Shown piece after piece: positions 16,874 to 24,207 of a stretch of DNA of 64,000 nucleotides. The stretch lies in the NCBI RefSeq assembly GCF_900188165.1, contig NZ_FZOS01000001.1:62001-126000 (forward strand), read 5' to 3'. The position numbers were made by a program, and so were the translations under genes. The DNA comes from Edaphosphingomonas laterariae (GTDB lineage: Bacteria; Pseudomonadota; Alphaproteobacteria; Sphingomonadales; Sphingomonadaceae). Every line of letters starts with the position of its first letter. Within the stretch, counting starts at the first letter, position 1. The notes under the pieces were generated by a model. It had not been told where the DNA came from. It saw only the letters and a list, made by a program, of their open reading frames with translations, and did not search any database.

Positions 16874-18208
16874 TTGAAAGAACAAGAATTGACCCAGTTC
16901 ACCGATCTTGGACTGCCCGAGCCCATTTTGAAGGCGCTCGCTGCCAAGAATTATTCCACCCCGACGCCCATCCAGTTGCAGGCGATCCCGCCGCTGCTCG
17001 ATGGCCGCGATCTGTGCGGCATCGCGCAGACCGGCACGGGCAAGACCGCCGCGTTCGCGCTGCCGTCGCTCGCCATCCTCGCCAGCAACCCCAAGCATCG
17101 GCCGCCGCAGGGCTGCCGCATGCTGGTGCTTTCGCCGACGCGTGAGCTGGCGAGCCAGATCGCCGAGAGCTTCGTCGCTTACGGCAAGTTCCTGCGCCTG
17201 TCCGTCGCCACGGTGTTCGGCGGCGTGCCGATCAACCGGCAGATCCGCCAGCTTCAGGCCGGTGTCGACATTCTCGTCGCCACGCCGGGGCGCCTGCTCG
17301 ATCTGATCGACCAGCGGGCTCTCAGCCTGAAGAATGTCGAGATCTTCGTGCTCGACGAGGCCGACCAGATGCTGGATCTCGGTTTCATCCATGCGCTCAA
17401 GCGGGTCGACCAGCTGCTGCCGAAGAAGCGGCAGAGCCTGTTCTTCTCGGCGACGATGCCCAAGACGATCGCCGATCTTGGCGATCGCTTCCTGACCGAT
17501 CCGGTGAAGGTTTCTGTGGCGCCGCAGTCGACGACGGCGGAACGCGTCGAACAGTTCGCCACCTTCGTCAACCAGGCGGAGAAGCAGGCGCTGCTGACCA
17601 TGCGTATCCGCAGCGAGCCGATCGATCGCGCGCTCGTCTTCACGCGGACCAAGCACGGCGCCGACCGCGTCGTCCGTCATCTGAAGGCCGCCGGGATCGG
17701 CTGCGAGGCGATCCACGGCAACAAGAGCCAGCCGCAGCGTGAACGCGCCCTGGGTGCTTTCCGCAAGGGCGAGATCAAGATCCTGGTCGCCACCGATATC
17801 GCCGCGCGCGGCATCGATGTCGGCGGCGTCAGCCACGTCTTCAATTTCGAACTGCCGAACGTGGCGGAGCAATATGTCCACCGCATCGGCCGCACGGCGC
17901 GGGCCGGCGCCGCCGGTATCGCCATCGCCTTTGTGGCGGACGACGAGCGTCCCTATATGCGTGCGATCGAAAAGCTGACGCGCGTGAAGATGGACGTCCA
18001 GCCGCTGCCGGAAAACTTCATCGCCGAAAAGGCCAAGCTGCCCAAGCCGGCCGCCAGCCAGCCGTCCGAAGGCCGGGGTGGCAACCGCCAGCCGCGCCGT
18101 CACGATGGCGAGCGTTCGGGCGAAGAACGCCCGCGGCGTTTCCCGCCGCGCCGTTCGGGCAGCGTCGGCCGCCATGCCGGCGCCGTGCGCAAGACCGGCG
18201 GACGTTGA
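16874..18208 (+). CDS. rhlE: RhlE-type DEAD-box ATP-dependent RNA helicase
   Basis: The protein, about 444 residues, has all core motifs: the Q motif ('FTDLGLPEPILKAL ... TPTPIQ'), AQTGTGKT, PTRELASQ, DEAD in 'VLDEADQMLDLGF', SAT, and the C-terminal HRIGRTAR. A basic Arg/Gly-rich tail (residues ~400-444) fits the RhlE group. The start is not settled: no ATG lies near the family start, and TTG codons at 16850, 16874 and 16889 are in frame without a strong ribosome site. I give 16874. Such helicases act in ribosome assembly and RNA decay, often at low temperature. A clear terminator follows. Confidence 0.9.
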   Translation: MKEQELTQFTDLGLPEPILKALAAKNYSTPTPIQLQAIPPLLDGRDLCGIAQTGTGKTAAFALPSLAILASNPKHRPPQGCRMLVLSPTRELASQIAESFVAYGKFLRLSVATVFGGVPINRQIRQLQAGVDILVATPGRLLDLIDQRALSLKNVEIFVLDEADQMLDLGFIHALKRVDQLLPKKRQSLFFSATMPKTIADLGDRFLTDPVKVSVAPQSTTAERVEQFATFVNQAEKQALLTMRIRSEPIDRALVFTRTKHGADRVVRHLKAAGIGCEAIHGNKSQPQRERALGAFRKGEIKILVATDIAARGIDVGGVSHVFNFELPNVAEQYVHRIGRTARAGAAGIAIAFVADDERPYMRAIEKLTRVKMDVQPLPENFIAEKAKLPKPAASQPSEGRGGNRQPRRHDGERSGEERPRRFPPRRSGSVGRHAGAVRKTGGR

Positions 18209-18222
18209 ACGATTGAAAATCA

Positions 18223-18251
18223 GGGGCTTGCGTCGAGACGTCGCAAGCCCC
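18223..18251 (+). terminator. Hairpin terminator after the helicase gene
   Basis: A perfect 10-base inverted repeat (GGGGCTTGCG / CGCAAGCCCC) with a 9-base loop lies 14 bases after the helicase stop. The following CACTTTGCTGG has only a short T-run, so termination may be partial. Confidence 0.6.
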
Positions 18252-18273
18252 ACTTTGCTGGTTCGGGGGCGCG

Positions 18274-18510
18274 ATGGAGCGTGTCGCCATGCGGATCAGT
18301 GAAGACGTCCTGGTAGTCGCGGCATTGGCGTTGAGCGATGCCGCGCGGGGCGAGAATATCTACCTGCCAATGGCCAAGGCGCGGCGCATGATTGTGCCGG
18401 CGCTCGAAGCCGCTATCGAACATGCCCGCGAACGCAGCCTCGATCCACGGATCGAACGCAACCGCGTGCTCGTCCGCAACGCATTCGGCGTCCGGCGGCT
18501 ATCGCATTAA
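18274..18510 (+). CDS. Small conserved-looking protein, unknown function
   Basis: This 78-residue protein is not one I recognise. It is predicted to be mostly alpha-helical, with an Ala/Leu-rich first half (EDVLVVAALALSDAARGE) and a charged second half (EAAIEHARERSLDPRIERNRVLV); it has no membrane segment or signal. The second ATG at 18289 has GGAG 8 bases upstream and may be the true start (73 residues). It begins just after the helicase terminator and ends one base before the convergent GGDEF gene stop. Confidence 0.55.
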   Translation: MERVAMRISEDVLVVAALALSDAARGENIYLPMAKARRMIVPALEAAIEHARERSLDPRIERNRVLVRNAFGVRRLSH

Positions 18511-18511
18511 T

Positions 18512-20089
18512 TCAATTGAGGGCAGAAACGCGGGCAGCAGCCGGCACTGACGCTAGAACCGCCCGATTGCGCCCGAGCCGCTTGGCTTCGTAAAGGGCTC
18601 GGTCGGCTCGGGCGATGGCGCGTTCCAGATCTGCTTCGTCATCTTGTATGACGGTCACGCCAATGCTGGCGGTCAGGCATGGGCCATCGCCTTCCGGATC
18701 GACGGCAATATGCTCGATCGCTTCCCGGAAACGATCGGCCGCCGCCAGCGCAGTCTCGGCGTCGCAGCCGGGAAGCAATATGCCGAACTCTTCGCCGCCA
18801 AGACGGCCGACGATGTCATCATCGCGGAGGTGATCGAGGCACAATTCGGCGAAGGCCTGCAACGCCCGGTCACCCATCTGATGGCCCCAGGTGTCGTTGA
18901 TCTGCTTGAAATGATCGAGATCGAGCATCAGCAAGGAGAGGGGCGCGCTGGAGCGCGCCGCGATGGCGATGGCGAGCTTGCCCGACGACATGAAACTGTG
19001 CCGGTTGGGCAGACCGGTCAGCGCGTCGGTAGAGGCCAGCCATTCAAGGCTGCGCTCGACGGCTTTACGATCGGTTATGTCGATCATCCCGGCCATGATC
19101 CGGCGGCCCTGCGGCATCGAAACCGCGTTCGCCTTGATCAGAACGGTGCGAAGCGTGCCATCGGTGACGCGGATTTCCATTTCCACATCGCCGATTTGTC
19201 CGTCGCGATCGATCATCGCGACCAACTGATCGCGATCGCCGGGCGCGACATAAAAGGGCTCGAGAGTGCCGCCATCGGTGAGTGGATCCCGGCCGAGCAA
19301 GCCGGCGCAGGCGGTGTTGGCCTTGACCACGCGACCGCTGTCGCGATCCGTCACCACGAGCGGGATGGGACTGGCGGCGAACATCCGTTCGAGGGTTTCG
19401 CGGCTTTCGGCGAGTTCGGCGGCGATGCGGCGTTCCGAGCGGGCTGCCAGCCATTGGAGCCTTTCCAGCCGGTTTGCCCGCGAGACGACGAGCACCAGCG
19501 CGCAATTGAGCATCACCAGCGCCAGCGCGAGCCCACCGGCGGTCGTCGGCGACGCCGCATATTCGCCATAACCGATGAACATCGCCACGCTGCACAGCAC
19601 GCCGCCGCCGACCACGACGTCGAACCTTGTAGGTGTAACCAGATAATAGATCATCGGCAGCATCACGACGACGAACAGCGCGATGCTGCTGTGCGACGTC
19701 ACGAGCGCGCCGACGGCCACGCCGTTGATCGCCATCCAGGCTGCCATGGTCATCGCGGCCGCGCGCGGAGTGCGTATCCTTCCCAGCACAAACAGGCAGG
19801 CGATCGCGAGAATGATCGTCACGAGGCGCGCGGGAACGGCGACGAAGAAATGCGGCGTGCCGTGAAAGCGCCAGTCGCTCGCCAGAAAAAGCGTGTTGAG
19901 GATCGCCGACCCGATCATCAGCAATCGGGCATGGCGCAATGTTTCGGGCAGCCGTTCCCATGTGAAGACGGTTTCGAGCACCGGGGAAACAAACTCGCCG
20001 CTCAGCCGGCCGATCGCGCGATCGCGACCGGCTTCGCTTATGCTGCTGGTTTCGTCATTGCCCCTGTCGTCGCCGAACATCGCGACCAT
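18512..20089 (-). CDS. Membrane diguanylate cyclase with PAS and GGDEF domains
   Basis: The 525-residue protein has an N-terminal block of about six hydrophobic segments (roughly residues 50-210), a PAS domain ('ESRETLERMFAASPIPLVVTDRDSGRVVKAN', about 230-345) and a C-terminal GGDEF domain with an intact GGEEF active loop ('RLGGEEFGILLPG'). An RDDD I-site lies five residues before it, so product inhibition by c-di-GMP is likely. It should make c-di-GMP in response to a membrane or PAS-sensed signal. No EAL domain follows. The start has GGGAG 5 bases upstream. Neighbours give no clue about the signal. Confidence 0.92.
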   Translation of the reverse strand: MVAMFGDDRGNDETSSISEAGRDRAIGRLSGEFVSPVLETVFTWERLPETLRHARLLMIGSAILNTLFLASDWRFHGTPHFFVAVPARLVTIILAIACLFVLGRIRTPRAAAMTMAAWMAINGVAVGALVTSHSSIALFVVVMLPMIYYLVTPTRFDVVVGGGVLCSVAMFIGYGEYAASPTTAGGLALALVMLNCALVLVVSRANRLERLQWLAARSERRIAAELAESRETLERMFAASPIPLVVTDRDSGRVVKANTACAGLLGRDPLTDGGTLEPFYVAPGDRDQLVAMIDRDGQIGDVEMEIRVTDGTLRTVLIKANAVSMPQGRRIMAGMIDITDRKAVERSLEWLASTDALTGLPNRHSFMSSGKLAIAIAARSSAPLSLLMLDLDHFKQINDTWGHQMGDRALQAFAELCLDHLRDDDIVGRLGGEEFGILLPGCDAETALAAADRFREAIEHIAVDPEGDGPCLTASIGVTVIQDDEADLERAIARADRALYEAKRLGRNRAVLASVPAAARVSALN

Positions 20090-20170
20090 TCACTCCCGTC
20101 CCACCCGGATGCTGTATGCCTTATCGGGTTAGCGCGGTGTTAAACCATGCAACCGTCCCGCCGTTCCGTG

Positions 20171-21022
20171 TCAGAAACCGCCACCGATACGGGGCCAGCG
20201 CACCGCGCCAGGCCAGGTCCACGGCTTGATCCATTCGGCATGTCCATCGGTCGAGAAGAAGACGACAAGCGCCCGGCCCACGATATTTTCCTCGGGAACC
20301 ATGCCGATGGCTCCGTTCAGCTGAGCGGGGTAACGGCTGTCAGCCGATCGGTCGCGATTGTCGCCCATCAGGAAATAATGGCCCTGCGGCACGACATAGG
20401 TGGCCGTATCATCGGCGAAGGGCAGGGGCCCAAGATCGAGCACATCATATGACCGGCCATTGGGAAGGGTTTCGCGATAGCGCGGGTAGCGGCACTGCGG
20501 GCTCCCGTCCGGCGCGCTGTCCTCCACGATATTGAGGCCCGGTTCGGGGCGGCACGGGCTGTTCGGCGTAATCGGATCGATGAAATCGGCCACGCGCACG
20601 CGGGGCACCGGGGTGCCGTTCAGGACGATCTGGCCGCCCTTGATCTGAATGATATCGCCGGGCAGGCCGATGATACGCTTGATATAATCCGTGCTGTTGT
20701 CCGCGGGTGTCTTGAACACCACGACGTCCCCGCGCGCCGGCGCGCTCCCCATGATACGGCCGTCGATCGGCGCGATGCCGAACGGAAAGCTGTAGCGGGA
20801 ATAACCGTAGGGCCATTTCGCGACGAACAGATAATCGCCCACCAGAAGGCGTGGCAGCATGGATTCCGACGGGATATTGAACGGGGCCACGATCAGGCTG
20901 CGCAGCAGGACTGCAAGGACCAGCAATGTCGCCAGGAAACGCAAATTTTCGGCGAAACCGCCCTTCGACTTCTTCGGCATAGTGCTCTGAGCTTCGCTGG
21001 GGTTGGGGGCGGTATCCGACAT
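20171..21022 (-). CDS. lepB: Signal peptidase I
   Basis: The 283-residue enzyme cleaves Sec and Tat signal peptides at the periplasmic face. It has one N-terminal membrane segment (residues ~28-47) followed by the catalytic serine Ser54 in PSESMLP and the general base Lys115 in DYIKRIIGLPGD. A conserved 'MGDNRDRSADSRYPAQLNG' box comes later. The gene is divergent from pgi with a 129-base shared promoter region. In many alphaproteobacteria lepB is followed by rnc and era; here it is followed by a GGDEF gene instead. Confidence 0.95.
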   Translation of the reverse strand: MSDTAPNPSEAQSTMPKKSKGGFAENLRFLATLLVLAVLLRSLIVAPFNIPSESMLPRLLVGDYLFVAKWPYGYSRYSFPFGIAPIDGRIMGSAPARGDVVVFKTPADNSTDYIKRIIGLPGDIIQIKGGQIVLNGTPVPRVRVADFIDPITPNSPCRPEPGLNIVEDSAPDGSPQCRYPRYRETLPNGRSYDVLDLGPLPFADDTATYVVPQGHYFLMGDNRDRSADSRYPAQLNGAIGMVPEENIVGRALVVFFSTDGHAEWIKPWTWPGAVRWPRIGGGF

Positions 21023-21151
21023 GAGGAACGGATGTGCTGCGCCCCCGCTCTCCGGTCAAGCGTTCAATCTTGTTGAATGCACGGCGAAAGCGGGTGGCGG
21101 CGGCGCTGGACGCGCGGTATCCATCGCCATCCGAACAAGGAGATTTTGGGG

Positions 21152-22654
21152 ATGGTCGATACGGCGACGGCGTGGAAAGCGATCGAGGATAAGGCGCGCC
21201 CGACGCTGTTGGAGCTGTTTCAGGCGGAGCCCGACCGGCTGTCGCGATTGACGATCGACGAAGGCGGTATCCATTTCGACTTTTCCAAAACCCATCTGGA
21301 TGCTGGCTTGGTGGACGCCTTCGCCGCGCTTGCCGAGAGCGCCGCTATCGGCAAGGCCCGCGATGCGCTGTTTTCGGGCCAGATCGCCAATCCCACGGAG
21401 GGACGCGCGGCCGAACATACCGCAGAGCGCGGGCAGGGGGCGCCTGACAGCGTGGCGTTGGCCAAGGATTTGCACGCGCGGATGCGGGCGCTGATCGACG
21501 CGATCGAGGCCGATGCGCTCGGCCCGATCCGGCATGTGCTCCATATCGGCATCGGTGGATCGGCATTGGGCCCCGACCTGCTGATCGATGCGCTGGGCCG
21601 CGAGGCCGGGCGTTACGACGTCGCGATCGTTTCCAATGTCGACGGATCGGCATTGGAGGAGGTTTTCCGTCGCTTCGATCCGGCGGCGACCCTGCTTGTG
21701 GTCGCATCCAAGACGTTCACGACGACCGAGACGATGCTGAACGCCGAAAGCGCCTTGGCGTGGATGGCCGAAAGCGGTGTTGATGATCCCTATGGCCAGG
21801 TGATCGCGGTGACGGCCGCGCCGGACCGTGCCGTGGAATGGGGCGTGGACGGGACACGCGTGCTGCCGTTCACGGAAAGCGTGGGCGGGCGCTATTCCTT
21901 ATGGTCGTCGATCGGTTTTCCGGCGGCCCTGGCGCTTGGCTGGGACGCGTTTGAAACGCTGCTGGAGGGCGCGGCGGCCATGGACCGGCACTTCCGACTC
22001 GCGCCACCCGTGCGCAATGCGCCGATGCTGGCTGCCTTTGCGGACCTTTATTACACGGTCGTGCGCAAGGCCGAGACGCGGGGCATTTTCGCCTATGACG
22101 AGCGGCTGCGGCTGCTGCCCTTCTATCTCCAGCAGCTCGAGATGGAATCGAACGGCAAGGGCGTGAAAGTGGATGGATCGCCGGTCGATAAGCCGACGGC
22201 GGCGATCACCTGGGGCGGTGTCGGCACCGATGCGCAGCACGCCGTGTTCCAGTTGCTCCATCAGGGCACGCATCTCGTGCCGATCGAATTCATCGCAACC
22301 ATCGAGCCGGGGGACGCGCTGGACGAGGCCCATCACCGGACATTGCTGATCAATGCCTTCGCGCAGGGCGCGGCCCTGATGGCGGGCAAGACGAGCGACG
22401 ATCCGGCGCGTGCCTATCCGGGCGATCGCCCGTCGACGACGATCCTGCTCGATCGGCTGGATCCGTCACGTCTGGGCGCGCTGATCGCGTTCTACGAACA
22501 TCGCGTATTCACCAATGCCGTCATTCTGGGGATCAATCCTTTCGATCAGTTCGGCGTCGAACTGGGCAAGGAGATCGCCAAGTCCATCGAAACGGAAGGC
22601 ACCGAGCGTTTCGATGCGTCGACGCGGGCGCTGATCGCGCGCGCCTTCGGCTAA
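21152..22654 (+). CDS. pgi: Glucose-6-phosphate isomerase
   Basis: The 500-residue enzyme interconverts glucose 6-phosphate and fructose 6-phosphate. Signatures are 'HIGIGGSALGPDL', 'VASKTFTTTETMLNA', 'GGRYSLWSSIG' and 'QLEMESNGKGVKVDG'. The ATG at 21152 is chosen for its AAGGAG ribosome site and because residues upstream in the open frame show no family similarity. It is divergent from lepB and followed 87 bases later by gor on the same strand. Confidence 0.96.
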   Translation: MVDTATAWKAIEDKARPTLLELFQAEPDRLSRLTIDEGGIHFDFSKTHLDAGLVDAFAALAESAAIGKARDALFSGQIANPTEGRAAEHTAERGQGAPDSVALAKDLHARMRALIDAIEADALGPIRHVLHIGIGGSALGPDLLIDALGREAGRYDVAIVSNVDGSALEEVFRRFDPAATLLVVASKTFTTTETMLNAESALAWMAESGVDDPYGQVIAVTAAPDRAVEWGVDGTRVLPFTESVGGRYSLWSSIGFPAALALGWDAFETLLEGAAAMDRHFRLAPPVRNAPMLAAFADLYYTVVRKAETRGIFAYDERLRLLPFYLQQLEMESNGKGVKVDGSPVDKPTAAITWGGVGTDAQHAVFQLLHQGTHLVPIEFIATIEPGDALDEAHHRTLLINAFAQGAALMAGKTSDDPARAYPGDRPSTTILLDRLDPSRLGALIAFYEHRVFTNAVILGINPFDQFGVELGKEIAKSIETEGTERFDASTRALIARAFG

Positions 22655-22741
22655 ATCGATCACAGCGATGGGCAGAAGGCGTTGGTCTTGGGGCCGATGC
22701 CACCCTATCTGCACGGCCAACGGAATTTGAGCGGAGCGATT

Positions 22742-24088
22742 ATGGCCAGCTACGATTATGACCTCTTCGTCATCGGCGCGGGATCGGGCGGGGTACGCGC
22801 ATCGCGGGTTTCTGCCGCGCATGGCGCGAAGGTCGCCATCGCCGAGGAGTTCCGCGTGGGCGGCACATGCGTGATCCGCGGCTGCGTGCCGAAGAAGCTC
22901 CTCGTCTATGGCGCCCATTTCGCCGAAGACTTGCAGGACGCCCGCCGCTTTGGCTGGGACGTGCCCGACTGCCGGTTCGATTGGTCGACACTGCGCGACA
23001 ATGTGCTGGCTGAGGTCGACCGGCTCAATAGCCTTTACGAGAATACGCTCAACAATAATGCCGTGGAGATCATTCGGGAGCGGGCGACGATTGCCGGCCC
23101 GCACGAGGTAAAGCTGGCATCGGGCCGCACCGTCACGGCTGGCAAGATCCTGATTGCGACGGGCGCCTGGCCGACCGTGCCTGATTGCCTGGGCGCCGAA
23201 CTCGGCATCACCTCCAACGAGGTGTTTCATCTGGAGAGCCTGCCCAAGCGGATCGTGATCGCCGGGGCCGGCTATATCGCCAACGAATTTGCCGGGATCT
23301 TTCACCAGTTCGGCAGCCACGTGACGCTGATCAACCGATCCGACAAGATATTGCGCGGCTATGATGAACAGATCCGCGATCGCCTGCTTCAGATATCGAT
23401 GACCAAGGGCATCGAGTTCCGCTTCAACGCCGCGTTCGAGAAAGTGGAGAAGGCAGCCGACGGTTCGCTGCTCATCCACGTTTCCAATGGCGATCCCATC
23501 CCGGCGGATGTTCTGCTCTACGCCATCGGGCGGACGCCGCATACGGTGGGGCTTGGGCTGGAGACTGCCGGCGTCGAACTGGGCGAACGTGGTGCCGTAA
23601 AGGTGGACGCGGACGGCCGTTCATCCTGCGACAGCATTTTCGCGGTGGGCGACGTTACCGATCGCGTGCAACTGACACCGGTCGCCATTCGCGAAGGTCA
23701 GGCGTTCGCCGATACGCAGTTCGGCAACAAGCCCGGCCGGGTCGATTATGGCTGCATTCCTTCGGCCGTATTCAGCCATCCGCCGCTCGCGGGGGTCGGC
23801 CTGACGGAATCGCAGGCGCGCGACAAATTCGGCAATGTGAAGATCTACACGTCGGATTTCCGGCCGATGAAGAATGTGCTCGCCAACCGCAATGAACGCG
23901 CCTTGTACAAGATGGTGGTGCATCCCGAGAACGATAAGGTTCTAGGGCTGCACATGATCGGGCCGGATGCGCCGGAAATCCTGCAAGCCGCCGCGATCGC
24001 GGTGAAGGCGGGGCTCACCAAGCAGGCGTTCGACGACACCGTGGCCCTTCATCCATCCATGTCCGAAGAATTGGTGCTGATGAAATAG
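22742..24088 (+). CDS. gor: Glutathione-disulfide reductase
   Basis: The 448-residue flavoprotein disulphide reductase has the FAD-binding GAGSGGVRAS at the N-terminus and a redox-active Cys43/Cys48 pair in GGTCVIRGCVPKK. It also has an NAD(P)H-binding 'VIAGAGYIANEFAGIF' and a C-terminal 'HPSMSEELV' catalytic His-Glu pair. This is the short glutathione reductase type of alphaproteobacteria. The ATG at 22742 has GGAG 5 bases upstream. It may be read together with pgi upstream, both supporting NADPH/thiol metabolism, and it precedes the F420 biosynthesis gene by 119 bases. Confidence 0.94.
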   Translation: MASYDYDLFVIGAGSGGVRASRVSAAHGAKVAIAEEFRVGGTCVIRGCVPKKLLVYGAHFAEDLQDARRFGWDVPDCRFDWSTLRDNVLAEVDRLNSLYENTLNNNAVEIIRERATIAGPHEVKLASGRTVTAGKILIATGAWPTVPDCLGAELGITSNEVFHLESLPKRIVIAGAGYIANEFAGIFHQFGSHVTLINRSDKILRGYDEQIRDRLLQISMTKGIEFRFNAAFEKVEKAADGSLLIHVSNGDPIPADVLLYAIGRTPHTVGLGLETAGVELGERGAVKVDADGRSSCDSIFAVGDVTDRVQLTPVAIREGQAFADTQFGNKPGRVDYGCIPSAVFSHPPLAGVGLTESQARDKFGNVKIYTSDFRPMKNVLANRNERALYKMVVHPENDKVLGLHMIGPDAPEILQAAAIAVKAGLTKQAFDDTVALHPSMSEELVLMK

Positions 24089-24166
24089 CGCCGTGCACCA
24101 TTCGCCGTTACGCGGAATGATTGCGCCCGAAGTCGTATCGCTTGGTGGCGCGCATTCCGTTACGGG

Positions 24167-24189
24167 TTCCGGTAAGGCATAAACCGGAA
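24167..24189 (+). promoter_or_regulatory. Leader hairpin before the F420 biosynthesis gene
   Basis: A perfect 7-base inverted repeat (TTCCGGT / ACCGGAA, loop AAGGCATAA) ends 18 bases before the ATG of the CofC-CofG-CofH gene. Just upstream, the octamer CCGTTACG occurs twice (24105-24112 and 24157-24164), and CGGAATG at 24113 pairs with CATTCCG at 24153. It is not followed by a T-run, so it is more likely a regulatory or mRNA-structure element than a gor terminator. Function is inferred only from position. Confidence 0.35.
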
Positions 24190-24207
24190 AAATGGGTCGG
24201 GTGAGCG

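Noticed and set aside
16652-18253. A 533-codon minus-strand frame under the helicase
   Set aside because: The plus-strand DEAD-box motifs are complete; the antisense frame has biased composition and no motif.
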